Positions 34,616 through 43,323 of a DNA stretch of 64,000 nucleotides are shown in pieces. This DNA comes from Streptomyces sp. BK340 (GTDB lineage: Bacteria; Actinomycetota; Actinomycetes; Streptomycetales; Streptomycetaceae). Under the pieces are notes generated by a model. That model saw nothing but the letters and a program-made list of their open reading frames with translations. It searched no databases and was not told where the DNA came from. Position numbers and translations under genes: made by a program. Positions within the stretch are counted from its first letter, which is position 1, and every line of letters begins with the position of its first letter. The stretch covers positions 118,464 to 182,463 of the forward strand of contig NZ_VISR01000024.1 of assembly GCF_007827595.1 (NCBI RefSeq). The letters run 5' to 3'.

Positions 34616-35690
34616 GCCGGTCCTGGAGGTCAGCGGCCTCGTCAAGCACTACCCGCTGACGCGCGGAATCCTGTTCAAGAAGCAGGTCGGCGCGGTGAAG
34701 GCGGTCGACGGCGTCGACTTCGCCCTCACCAAGGGAGAGACCCTCGGCATCGTCGGGGAGTCTGGCTGCGGCAAGTCGACGGTGGCGAAGATGCTGTGCA
34801 GCCTGGAACGGCCGACGGTCGGCTCGATCAGGTTCAAGGGCGAGGACATCACCCGCCTGTCCGGCCGGGCCCTGAAGGCGGTGCGCCGCAACATCCAGAT
34901 GGTCTTCCAGGACCCGTACACCTCCCTCAACCCCCGGATGACGGTCGGGGACATCATCGGGGAGCCGTACGAGATCCACCCGGAAGCCGCCCCGAAGGGC
35001 GACCGCCGCCGCAGGGTGCAGGAGCTGCTGGACGTGGTCGGCCTCAACCCCGAGTACATCAACCGCTACCCGCACCAGTTCTCCGGCGGCCAGCGCCAGC
35101 GCATCGGCATCGCGCGGGGGCTGGCCCTGCGCCCCGAGGTGATCGTCGCCGACGAACCGGTCTCCGCTCTGGACGTCTCGGTCCAGGCCCAGGTGATCAA
35201 CCTGCTGGACCGCCTCCAGTCGGAGTTCGACCTCTCCTACGTCTTCATCGCGCACGACCTGTCGATCGTCCGGCACATCTCGGACCGGGTCGGGGTCATG
35301 TACCTGGGCCGCATCGTGGAGATCGGCAGGGACGCCGAGATCTACGACCACCCGACCCACCCCTACACCCAGGCGCTCCTCTCCGCGGTCCCGGTCCCCG
35401 ACCCCGAGGCCCGCGACCACCGTGAGCGGATCATCCTCGCCGGCGACGTCCCGTCCCCGACGAAGATCCCCTCGGGCTGCCGCTTCCGCACCCGCTGCTG
35501 GAAGGCCCGGGAGCGCTGCACCCTGGAGGTACCGCTCCTGGCGGTCCCCGAGGACTTCCGCCGCACACCCGGCCCCGCAGCGCACGACTCGGCCTGTCAT
35601 TTCGCGGAGACACTGCCGATCAGGCACTCCGCCCCGGGGCGGACGGTCCCGCCGGAGGAGCCCGCGGGGAACGGCAACGGGCCGGGGTGA
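34608..35690 (+). CDS. Oligopeptide ABC transporter ATP-binding protein (DppF-like)
   Basis: 360 residues. Walker A GESGCGKS, signature FSGGQRQR, Walker B VIVADEPVSALDV, H-loop IAHDLSIV and extension GCRFRTRCWKARERC. N-terminal KHYPLTRGILFKKQVGAVKAVDG is typical. Last gene of the operon; its TGA stop lies in the loop of the terminator hairpin. The C-terminal tail (PPEEPAGNGNGPG) is partly encoded by the terminator arm. Confidence 0.93.
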   Translation: MAEPVLEVSGLVKHYPLTRGILFKKQVGAVKAVDGVDFALTKGETLGIVGESGCGKSTVAKMLCSLERPTVGSIRFKGEDITRLSGRALKAVRRNIQMVFQDPYTSLNPRMTVGDIIGEPYEIHPEAAPKGDRRRRVQELLDVVGLNPEYINRYPHQFSGGQRQRIGIARGLALRPEVIVADEPVSALDVSVQAQVINLLDRLQSEFDLSYVFIAHDLSIVRHISDRVGVMYLGRIVEIGRDAEIYDHPTHPYTQALLSAVPVPDPEARDHRERIILAGDVPSPTKIPSGCRFRTRCWKARERCTLEVPLLAVPEDFRRTPGPAAHDSACHFAETLPIRHSAPGRTVPPEEPAGNGNGPG

Positions 35691-35709
35691 CATGGTGCAT
35701 CCCCGGCCC
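35679..35709 (+). terminator. Terminator overlapping the end of the second peptide operon
   Basis: GGGCCGGGG and CCCCGGCCC form a perfect 9-bp stem around a 13-nt loop that contains the stop codon of the last gene (35688-35690). Confidence 0.75.
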
Positions 35710-35801
35710 GCTTACGGCACCCGCACGGCCGTACGCTGTTCAGCCTCGCGCGTCCGTATATCGGTGCCGCTTCCGTGAAGTTGCCTGCGTGTAAACGCAG
35801 T

Positions 35802-37931
35802 TCATGCGTTTTTGCCCGGTTGTGCCAGCGAACGCCGGAGGAAGTCCACCTGGAGCAGGAGCAGGTTCTCCGCGACCTGTTCCTGGGGGGTCATGTGCGT
35901 GACGCCGGACAGGGGGAGCACCTCATGGGGGCGGCCCGCGGCGAGGAGGGCCGAGGAGAGGCGCAGGGTGTGGGCCGCCACCACGTTGTCGTCGGCCAGG
36001 CCGTGGATGATCATCAGGGGGCGGTGCGGCTCGGCGGGGGAGGAGAGGCCCTCGTCGGTGACCAGGGAGTTGTGCGTGTACGTCGCCGGGTCCTCGACCG
36101 GGTTGCCGAGGTAGCGCTCGGTGTAGTGGGTGTCGTAGAGGCGCCAGTCCGTCACCGGGGCGCCCGCGATGCCCGCGTGGATGACGTCGGGGCGGCGCAG
36201 GACGGCGAGGGCGGCCAGGTAGCCGCCGTAGGACCAGCCGCGGACGGCGACCCGGGAGAGGTCGAGGGGGTAGCGCCCGGCCAGGTCCTGGAGGGCCTCG
36301 ATCTGGTCGTCCAGGGTGAGCGTGAAGTCGCGGTGGACCTCCTTCTCCCAGGCCGGCGAGCGGCCCGGCGTGCCCCGGCCGTCGGCGACGATCACCGCGA
36401 AGCCCTGGTCGGCGAACCACTGCGAGGTCAGATGCGCGTTGTGTGCGGCCACCACGCGCGGGCCGTGCGGACCGCCGTAGGGGTCCAGGAGCACGGGCAG
36501 GGGCGTGTCACCGGTGTAGTCCGTAGGCATAAGCACGGCGCACGGAATTCTGCGTGCGCCCCCCTCGGTGAGAGTCACCCGCGGCGACAAACCGGGAACT
36601 TCGGCGCAGGACCGGACAGTCGCCGTTCGTTTTCCGTCACGCAGTACCTGGACGTGGGTGCCCGGGCTGTCGAGTGTCGCGGTGGCCAGTACCGTCACGC
36701 CCCCGGCGCGCACCGCCGAGTGCACCCCGGGCTCCTGCGAGACGCGCTCCACACCGAGTTCGTTCACCCGGTAGACATGGACCTCGCCGGTCTCCGGGGA
36801 CTCCGCCTCCTCGCCCGCCGATGCCGAAACCAGCACGTCGTCGGCCGTCACGTCGAGTACCGCACGGATGTGCAACTGCGGTCCGGTCAGAGGCCGTTCG
36901 CCCACCGTCAGCACTCGGGCGCCACCCTCGTCCGCGATCCGGACAAGCTGCCCGGACGGGCTCCAGCAGGGCACTCCGGCGAAAAGTTCCAGCCATGTTG
37001 GATCTTCATCCGCATGCACCATCCGGGTCGAACCCGAGTCCGGGTCCACCGCCAGGAACACCTGGCTGCGCTGGTCCCGGGCCTGTACCAGGAGCAGCGG
37101 GGCACCCGCCTCTGACCAGTGCACATGCGCCAGATACGGATAGCGCGCACGATCCCAGGCGATCTCCGTGCGGCTGCCGTCGAGGCCGATCACGAACAGG
37201 CGTACGTCCGCGTTCTCCGTCCCGGCCGCAGGGTACGCGACGTGTTGTGGCTCACGCTCCGGGTGGGCCGGGTCGGCGATCCACCACCGCTGCACCGGCG
37301 TGTCGTCCACCCGCGCCACCAGCAGCCGGTCCGACTCCGGCGCCCACCAGAATCCGCGCGAACGCCCCATTTCCTCGGCCGCGATGAACTCGGCGAGTCC
37401 ATAGGTGACCTGGTCGGCCTCCGGTTCGGCCAGCGCCCGGTCGTCCGAGCCCTCGGCGCCCGTCACCCGCAGCGCGCCCTGCGCCACGTACGCGATGTGC
37501 CGCCCGTCCGGCGCCGGACGCGGGTCGATCACCGGTGCGGGGACCCGGAGTTCGCGCGCCGTACCGGCCCGCAGCTCGGCCGTGAAAAGCCTCCCTGACA
37601 AGGCGAAAGACGCCAACTCCACGGCCGCGTCGGTGGCGTAGCCGACGATGCCGGACCCACCCTCCCGACTGCGCTCCCGGCGCGCCCGCTCCTCGGGCGA
37701 GAGCTGTTCCGACGCACCCTCCAGGAGGGCGTGCGGATCGGCCGCCAGGCGCTCGGCGCCGTCCGTCGGATCCAGGATCCACAGGGAGTTGGCCCGGTCG
37801 GTGCCGGAGCCCGAACGCAGGAACGCGACACGCGAACCGTCGGGTGCCACGGTGAACGCACGCGGCGCGCCGAGCGTGAACCGCTGCGTGCGGGCGTGCC
37901 GACGGGGGAAGGAGTCAGCCTCGGTCGTCAT
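35802..37931 (-). CDS. S9-family peptidase (dipeptidyl peptidase IV / prolyl oligopeptidase type)
   Basis: 709 residues, no signal peptide. The N-terminal two thirds is a beta-propeller (repeated FTVAPDGSRVAFLR, APDGRHIAYVAQG, WSEAGAPLLLVQARD). The C-terminal alpha/beta-hydrolase domain has the nucleophile motif GWSYGGY near residue 566, the aspartate in LADDNV and the histidine in GVTHM, completing the Ser-Asp-His triad. The glutamates of the LAEFIAAEEMGRS region match the EE motif that binds the substrate N-terminus in DPP-IV enzymes. Likely cleaves imported peptides inside the cell; it converges on the peptide-import operon. Start ATG 37931. Confidence 0.9.
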   Translation of the reverse strand: MTTEADSFPRRHARTQRFTLGAPRAFTVAPDGSRVAFLRSGSGTDRANSLWILDPTDGAERLAADPHALLEGASEQLSPEERARRERSREGGSGIVGYATDAAVELASFALSGRLFTAELRAGTARELRVPAPVIDPRPAPDGRHIAYVAQGALRVTGAEGSDDRALAEPEADQVTYGLAEFIAAEEMGRSRGFWWAPESDRLLVARVDDTPVQRWWIADPAHPEREPQHVAYPAAGTENADVRLFVIGLDGSRTEIAWDRARYPYLAHVHWSEAGAPLLLVQARDQRSQVFLAVDPDSGSTRMVHADEDPTWLELFAGVPCWSPSGQLVRIADEGGARVLTVGERPLTGPQLHIRAVLDVTADDVLVSASAGEEAESPETGEVHVYRVNELGVERVSQEPGVHSAVRAGGVTVLATATLDSPGTHVQVLRDGKRTATVRSCAEVPGLSPRVTLTEGGARRIPCAVLMPTDYTGDTPLPVLLDPYGGPHGPRVVAAHNAHLTSQWFADQGFAVIVADGRGTPGRSPAWEKEVHRDFTLTLDDQIEALQDLAGRYPLDLSRVAVRGWSYGGYLAALAVLRRPDVIHAGIAGAPVTDWRLYDTHYTERYLGNPVEDPATYTHNSLVTDEGLSSPAEPHRPLMIIHGLADDNVVAAHTLRLSSALLAAGRPHEVLPLSGVTHMTPQEQVAENLLLLQVDFLRRSLAQPGKNA

Positions 37932-38132
37932 ACCCCGACCATATTGGCCATGCGCCCCCTTGTGCGGCCGTGCGCCGAGCGATGCGCGAGTACGGATAGT
38001 TATGATCGCTACCGCTGAGTGGGTATGAACCTGCTGGCGTGTGCATGAAGTTGCTCTACCGATCTACAACCGAGTGACAACCCCCATAGTCCGAACCCCC
38101 CGCGTCCCCGGGATCTTTGGAGGTGATCCGCC

Positions 38133-38327
38133 GTGGCACTCTCGATTTCGGCGGTGGTGCTGCTGGCGATCATCGTCTTCTTGTTGATCAAGAAGTCGGG
38201 TCTGAAGGGCGGTCATGCAATTGTCTGCGTGCTGCTCGGCTTCTACCTCGCCTCCTCGACCGTCGCGCCCACGATCAGTGAGCTGACGACGAACGTCGCC
38301 AGCATGATCGGCAACATCAAGTTCTGA
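38133..38327 (+). CDS. Small two-helix membrane protein
   Basis: 64 residues from GTG 38133. A helix at about residues 3-20 (ISAVVLLAIIVFLLI), a KKSGLKGGH turn and a second hydrophobic stretch (AIVCVLLGFYLASSTVAP), ending NVASMIGNIKF. No known domain; I recall close relatives in other streptomycetes at this locus. The ribosome-binding site GGAGGTGATC is a 10-nt perfect complement of the 16S rRNA 3' end, so translation may be strong. A TATGAT-like -10 lies near 38000. Function unknown. Confidence 0.75.
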   Translation: MALSISAVVLLAIIVFLLIKKSGLKGGHAIVCVLLGFYLASSTVAPTISELTTNVASMIGNIKF

Positions 38328-38457
38328 GGCGGCCGCCGCCCGGTGGACGGTCGGCGGCGCTCTGCCGGTCACGGCCGGGCGCCCTGGTGGTGAGTGGTCG
38401 ACGGCGCCCCGGGCGGAGGTGGCCGAGGGAAGCGCCGCCGCCTCGTAGGGTGGACCC

Positions 38458-39321
38458 ATGACGGTACTGCTGCCCGCCCGGCGTCTGCTGCTGGTGCACG
38501 CGCACCCGGACGACGAGTCGATCAACAACGGCGCGACCATGGCCAGGTACGCGGCCGAGGGTGCCCACGTGACCCTGGTCACCTGCACCCTGGGGGAGCG
38601 CGGCGAGGTCATCCCGCCCGAGCTGCGGCATCTGGCCGGCGCCGCGCTGGGCGCACACCGGCGCGGTGAGCTGAGCGCCGCCCTGCGCGAGCTGGGCGTC
38701 GCGGACCTGCGGCTGCTCGGCGGTGCGGGCCGCTACGGCGACTCCGGCATGATGGGCATTCCCGACAACGAGGACCCCGCCTGCTTCTGGCAGGCCGACC
38801 TGGACGAGGCCGCCCGGTCGCTCGTCGAGGTGATCCTGGGGGTCCGCCCGCAGGTCCTCGTCACGTACGACGACGACGGCGGATACGGCCACCCGGACCA
38901 CATCCAGGCCCACCGCGTGGCCATGCGGGCCGTCGAGCTGGCGGCCGAACAGGGACACCGGATCGAGAAGGTCTACTGGAACCGGGTCCCGCGCTCCGTC
39001 GCCGAGGCGGCCTTCGCCCGCCTCCAGGACGACCTGCCGAGCCTCCCGTTCGCGAAGAGCGCCTCCCTGGCCGACGTGCCCGGCGTGGTCGACGACGAGC
39101 GGATCACCACCGCGGTCGACGGCAGCGCCCACGCCGCCGCCAAGGCCGCCGCGATGCGCGCCCACGCCACCCAGATCGACGTGGCCGAGCCGTACTTCGC
39201 GCTCTCCAACGAACTGGCCCAGCCGCTGTTCACCACCGAGTACTACGAGTTGGTGCGCGGCCGGGCACAGCCCGGGGAGACCGACCTGTTCGCCGGCATC
39301 GCCACCGGGGAGACGTCATGA
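38458..39321 (+). CDS. mshB: N-acetyl-GlcN-Ins deacetylase (mycothiol biosynthesis)
   Basis: 287 residues. LmbE/PIG-L deacetylase: zinc ligands in HAHPDDES (His16, Asp19) and GHPDH (His148), plus GATMARYAAEGAHVTLVTCTLGERGE, which is characteristic of MshB rather than the Mca amidase. It removes the acetyl group from 1-O-(2-acetamido-2-deoxy-glucopyranosyl)-myo-inositol, the second step of mycothiol synthesis in the cytoplasm. Overlaps the next membrane-protein gene by ATGA. Position after the peptide operon agrees with S. coelicolor as recalled. Confidence 0.93.
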   Translation: MTVLLPARRLLLVHAHPDDESINNGATMARYAAEGAHVTLVTCTLGERGEVIPPELRHLAGAALGAHRRGELSAALRELGVADLRLLGGAGRYGDSGMMGIPDNEDPACFWQADLDEAARSLVEVILGVRPQVLVTYDDDGGYGHPDHIQAHRVAMRAVELAAEQGHRIEKVYWNRVPRSVAEAAFARLQDDLPSLPFAKSASLADVPGVVDDERITTAVDGSAHAAAKAAAMRAHATQIDVAEPYFALSNELAQPLFTTEYYELVRGRAQPGETDLFAGIATGETS

Positions 39322-39734
39322 GCACCGCCGGACGCGGCTCGATGCTGGCCCAGCCGATGCGGCGGCCCCCGGTCGGGCGGATGGCCGCCTACCTCGGGCT
39401 GTTCCTGCTCGGGGCGATCGTCGGGCTCGCCGGAGCCCTGGTCCAGGCCGCCTGGTTCCCGGGCGGGCTGCTGCTCGCCCTCGCGGGCGCCGGCGGGCTG
39501 TTCCTCGGCGGGGCGTACGCCCTCGGCGGCCGGGCCGGGGCGGTCGCGCCGGTGGCCGGCTGGATCGTCACCGTCGTCCTGCTCACCGCCACCCGCCCCG
39601 AGGGCGACTTCCTGTTCGGCGCGGGAGTCGGCTCCTACCTCTTCCTGCTCGGCGGTATGGCCCTCGCTGTGATCTGCGCCACCGTTGCCCCCGGACGGCA
39701 ACCTGTCGACGGCCCCACCCGACTTGGCAAGTGA
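39318..39734 (+). CDS. DUF6113-like membrane protein coupled to mshB
   Basis: 138 residues, starting within the mshB stop (ATGA). Four hydrophobic segments: LGLFLLGAIVGLAGALVQAAW, GLLLALAGAGGLFLGGAYALG, VAGWIVTVVLLTA, and YLFLLGGMALAVICATV. No catalytic motif is apparent. Translational coupling suggests co-expression with mshB, but no mycothiol role is known to me. Confidence 0.7.
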   Translation: MSTAGRGSMLAQPMRRPPVGRMAAYLGLFLLGAIVGLAGALVQAAWFPGGLLLALAGAGGLFLGGAYALGGRAGAVAPVAGWIVTVVLLTATRPEGDFLFGAGVGSYLFLLGGMALAVICATVAPGRQPVDGPTRLGK

Positions 39735-39889
39735 CGTACCACTTCGCCGTGCGGCGCACGTGCGAGTCCGGTGTGGGTTTCCTCGGCGGTCATGGGATAC
39801 GCGCCAGACGTGGCCAGTATGGTGGTGCGCGCCGCCGAGCTGCCCGCTGAGGACGTAACGGGCGGCGGAGCCAACCGGGAGAACCTGCC

Positions 39890-42262
39890 TTGAGTCGTGA
39901 AACTGACACTCCGTCCTCCGGGCCCAACGGGTCCGGCGGAGCCGCATACCCCTCGGGGACGCCGCCGTACGGAACCCCCATGGCTTCCGACGCCGGCGCG
40001 GACGCGGGCCGTTCGGCCACCCCGCCCGAGGAGCGCAAGACCGAGACCACGCTGACGACGCGGATCCGGATCAACATCCCCGGATCCCGGCCCATCCCGC
40101 CGGTCGTCGTGCGCAAGCCCGTCGGCGACGGCGATGCCGCCGCGGACGACTCCGGCGCCGACACCCGGCCGGCCCCCGCCGCCGCGGCGTCCACCAGCAC
40201 CGTCGAATCCCCCGCCGATCCCGCCCCGCAGGCCGAGGAGAAGCGCAGCGACTGGTTCGCGCCCCGCAAGTCCGGCGCTCCCAAGGGCGGTCCGGGCGCC
40301 GGCGGCACGAACGGTGCCGGGACGCCCGGCGGTTCCGCCGCCGCGCCGGTCAAACCGGGCGCCCAGCCGAGCGGTCCGGGTGCCGGCGGCACCCGCCCCG
40401 GCGGTGTGGTCGGCTCCATGAGCGTGCCCGGCGGCTCCCGCCCCGGCGGTACGAACGGCTCGGGCCTGCCCAGCGCCACCGGCGGCCCCGTGGCCCCGGG
40501 ACACGGCGGCGGCACCGGTTCCTTCGACGTGACCGAGGCGCTGGCCGCGGGCCCGCGCGGCGGCTCCCGCCCCGGCGCGACCGGCGGCGGTGAACCGAGC
40601 CGCGACGACCTGCCGTACTTCGCGGAGAGCGGCGGCGCGGGCGGAATCGGCGCCGGCCCCGGCGCGAGCGCGTCCGGCGGCCCCGGCGGTCCCAGCGGCT
40701 TCAACGGGCCGAACGGCAGGGGCGGGCGCGGCCCGCAGGGCCCCGCGGGCCCGACCGGCGGACCGGTCACCGGCGACGGACCGTTCGTCCCGCCGGCCGC
40801 CCCGCGCAGCTCGCTCAGCGACCTGGACCGGGACCTCGGCGAGTCCTTCGACTCTCCGGGCGGCTACGACACCGGCAGTCACCAGATGCCCGGTGGCTAC
40901 GACACCGGCAGCCACCAGCGACCCGGCGGCTACGACACCGGCAGCCACCAGCGACCCGGCGGCTACGACACCGGTAGTCACCAGATGCCCGGCGCCGCGA
41001 ACGGCCAGGCGGGCCAGGGCGGTCCGCTCGCCCCCGGCGCCTTCCCCGTCCCCGGCACGGCACCCGGCGGCGGCCTCGGCGACGACACCGCGATCCTCAC
41101 GCCGCAGAAGCCGGCTCCCGGACCGGGCACGCCCGGCTTCCGCGCCCCGGACAACGTCTCCGGGCACACCGTCACCAGCGGCATCCCGGTCGTCCCGTCC
41201 GCGGGGAACGCCCCGTTCGGTGCCGCGCACTCCGACGGCCCGGTGCCGCACACGGCGCCCAAGCTGCCCGAACCGGCCCCGCAGCCCAAGGCCGCGGCCA
41301 AGCCGAAGAAGAAGGGCCGCAGCAAGGTCATGCTGCTCGGCGTCGGCGTGTTCCTCCTCGCGGGCGGTGCCTACGGCGCCGGCCTGCTGATGAACCACAC
41401 CGATGTGCCCAAGGGCACCACCGTCCTCGGTGTCGACATCGGCGGCGGCACCCGTGACGAGGCCGTCAAGAAGCTCGACGACGCCTTCGGCAGCCGGGTC
41501 GCCAAGCCGCTGAAGCTCTCCGTGGGCGGCCGGACGGTGTCCCTGACGCCGGACAACGCGGGCCTGCAGTTCGACTTCCAGAGCACCGTGAGCGATGCCG
41601 CGAAGAGCGACTACAACCCGGTCTCCGTGATCGGCTCCCTCTTCGGCCAGAAGCGGGAGATCGAGCCGGTCATGCCGGTCGACGAGGAGAAGCTCCAGGC
41701 CGCGCTCGAGCAGGCCGACGGCGGTTCGGGCTCCGGCGCCGTCGCCGACGGCACCATCACGTTCAAGGCCGGCAAGGCCGTGGCCGTCTACGGCAGGGCG
41801 GGCAAGGCCATCGACGCGGCCCGGTCGACCCAGGCGGTCGAACAGGCCTACCGCACGCTGGTGGAGACGGACACGGCGAACCCGGTGACCGTGCCGACGA
41901 CCACCAAGCAGCCGACGGTCTCGAACGCCGAGGTCGACCGCGAGATGAAGGCCTTCGCCGAACCGGCGATGTCGGCCCGCGTCACGGTCCAGACGGACGC
42001 GGCGCACTCGGTCCCGATGAGTCCGCAGAACTCGCTGTGGAAGTTCCTCAGGGTGGAGGCCACTCCCGACGGCAAGCTGACCGACAAGCCCGACCTGGTG
42101 GCCCTGAAGCGGCTGTACGGCCAGGCCTTCGACGGCGTGCTCATCACCCGGGCCAACGGCAAGAAGACGGCCGTCACACCGCAGGACGTCTACGTCGCTC
42201 TGCGGCAGGCACTGATGAGCAGGACCAACCGGGTCGCGGTCATCCCCACGAACCCGAGCTAG
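39890..42262 (+). CDS. Large membrane protein with peptidoglycan-binding (VanW-like, PG_binding_4) ectodomain
   Basis: 790 residues from TTG 39890 (GGGAGA about 8 nt upstream). Residues 1-475 are low-complexity Gly/Pro/Ala/Ser sequence, presumably cytoplasmic and disordered, including four tandem GGYDTGSHQ(M/R)P units at residues 324-367. A basic patch KPKKKGRSK and one transmembrane helix (about 480-500) follow. The outside part contains repeated segments of the type TTVLGVDIGGGTRDEAVKKLDDAFGSRV...LSVGGRTVSLTPDNAGLQFDF, matching the peptidoglycan-binding domain found next to VanW domains. A cell-wall or envelope role is likely. Ends in a strong terminator. Confidence 0.75.
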   Translation: MSRETDTPSSGPNGSGGAAYPSGTPPYGTPMASDAGADAGRSATPPEERKTETTLTTRIRINIPGSRPIPPVVVRKPVGDGDAAADDSGADTRPAPAAAASTSTVESPADPAPQAEEKRSDWFAPRKSGAPKGGPGAGGTNGAGTPGGSAAAPVKPGAQPSGPGAGGTRPGGVVGSMSVPGGSRPGGTNGSGLPSATGGPVAPGHGGGTGSFDVTEALAAGPRGGSRPGATGGGEPSRDDLPYFAESGGAGGIGAGPGASASGGPGGPSGFNGPNGRGGRGPQGPAGPTGGPVTGDGPFVPPAAPRSSLSDLDRDLGESFDSPGGYDTGSHQMPGGYDTGSHQRPGGYDTGSHQRPGGYDTGSHQMPGAANGQAGQGGPLAPGAFPVPGTAPGGGLGDDTAILTPQKPAPGPGTPGFRAPDNVSGHTVTSGIPVVPSAGNAPFGAAHSDGPVPHTAPKLPEPAPQPKAAAKPKKKGRSKVMLLGVGVFLLAGGAYGAGLLMNHTDVPKGTTVLGVDIGGGTRDEAVKKLDDAFGSRVAKPLKLSVGGRTVSLTPDNAGLQFDFQSTVSDAAKSDYNPVSVIGSLFGQKREIEPVMPVDEEKLQAALEQADGGSGSGAVADGTITFKAGKAVAVYGRAGKAIDAARSTQAVEQAYRTLVETDTANPVTVPTTTKQPTVSNAEVDREMKAFAEPAMSARVTVQTDAAHSVPMSPQNSLWKFLRVEATPDGKLTDKPDLVALKRLYGQAFDGVLITRANGKKTAVTPQDVYVALRQALMSRTNRVAVIPTNPS
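40859..40990 (+). repeat. Four 33-bp in-frame tandem repeats
   Basis: Four consecutive units encoding GGYDTGSHQMP, GGYDTGSHQRP, GGYDTGSHQRP and GGYDTGSHQMP. The nucleotide units are almost identical, suggesting recent expansion within the disordered region of the host protein. No spacers, so not CRISPR. Confidence 0.9.
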
Positions 42263-42270
42263 CACGACCG

Positions 42271-42299
42271 GCAGGGGGCGTCCGCCGGGCGCCCCCTGC
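42271..42299 (+). terminator. Terminator after the PG-binding membrane protein
   Basis: GCAGGGGGCG with complement CGCCCCCTGC, a 10-bp stem with a 9-nt loop, beginning 8 nt after the stop codon. Confidence 0.8.
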
Positions 42300-42393
42300 G
42301 CGGGTGTCACCCGAACCGCATGACATCTGTCATCCGGCACTGGGGACCTGCGACACTGCCGCGTCCAGGGCCCCCACCGCCAGCATGGTGGGC

Positions 42394-43323
42394 ATGACAA
42401 CGACAGCGGCACCGGCCACCACCACCCCGGTGGTCGGGTTCGACCAGGTGACCAAGACGTACGGGAGCAACCGAGCCGTCGACGGGCTCTCGCTCCGGCT
42501 GTACCCGGGCGAGACCGTCGCCCTCCTCGGCCCGAACGGGGCCGGCAAGTCCACCACCCTCGACCTGCTCCTCGGCCTCAAGCAGGCCGACAGCGGCACG
42601 GTGAGCGTGTTCGGGACCAGCCCGCGCGAGGCGATCGTCGCCGGACGGGTCGGGGCCATGCTGCAGAGCGGCGGGCTGATGGACGAGGTCACCGTCGTCG
42701 AGCTGGTGAAGCTGGCTTGCTCGCTGCACCCGAAGCCGTACAAGGCCGCCGACGTCCTCGCCCGCGCGAGCCTCACGCAGATCGCCGACCGCAAGGTCAA
42801 CAAGCTCTCCGGCGGCCAGGCCCAGCGCGTGCGCTTCGCGCTCGCCACCGCGGGCGACAGCGATCTGATCGTCCTGGACGAGCCGACCACCGGCATGGAC
42901 GTCTCCGCCCGCCAGGCCTTCTGGGCCACCATGCGGGAACAGGCCGACCAGGGCCGTACGGTCCTCTTCGCCACCCACTACCTCGAAGAGGCCGACGCCA
43001 TCGCCGACCGGGTGCTCGTGCTGCACCGCGGCCGCCTCCTCGCCGACGGCACCGCCGCCGAGATCAAGGCCAAGGCGGGCGCCCGCCGGGTCTCCTTCGA
43101 CCTGGAGGGGACCATCGACGAGGCGGCCCTGCGCGGCCTGCCCTTCCTCACCTCCGTCGACGTATCGGGCCAGACCGTCCGCATCCAGTCCTCCGACGCC
43201 GACGCGACCGTCCACGCCCTGTACGGCCTGGGCGTCTACCCCCGCAACCTCGAAGTCGCCGGCCTCGGCCTGGAGCAGGCCTTCGTCGCCATCACGGAGG
43301 CCGAGGAGGCCAAGCAGTCATGA
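42394..43323 (+). CDS. ABC exporter ATP-binding protein (DrrA/CcmA type)
   Basis: 309 residues from ATG 42394 (in-frame ATG 42385 possible; the Shine-Dalgarno is weak for both). Walker A LGPNGAGKST, Q-loop MLQSGGLMDEVTV, signature LSGGQAQR, Walker B LIVLDEPTTGMD, H-loop FATHYLEEAD, then a short C-terminal regulatory domain (VSFDLEGTIDEAALRGLP). It drives an ABC-2 permease encoded next with an ATGA overlap. The four-gene set ATPase, permease, histidine kinase, response regulator suggests an exporter regulated by its own two-component system; the substrate (lipid, drug or peptide) is unknown. Confidence 0.9.
   Translation: MTTTAAPATTTPVVGFDQVTKTYGSNRAVDGLSLRLYPGETVALLGPNGAGKSTTLDLLLGLKQADSGTVSVFGTSPREAIVAGRVGAMLQSGGLMDEVTVVELVKLACSLHPKPYKAADVLARASLTQIADRKVNKLSGGQAQRVRFALATAGDSDLIVLDEPTTGMDVSARQAFWATMREQADQGRTVLFATHYLEEADAIADRVLVLHRGRLLADGTAAEIKAKAGARRVSFDLEGTIDEAALRGLPFLTSVDVSGQTVRIQSSDADATVHALYGLGVYPRNLEVAGLGLEQAFVAITEAEEAKQS

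Noticed and set aside
40859..40990. Four 33-bp direct repeats as a possible CRISPR
   Set aside because: No spacers; the units are in frame and encode protein repeats.
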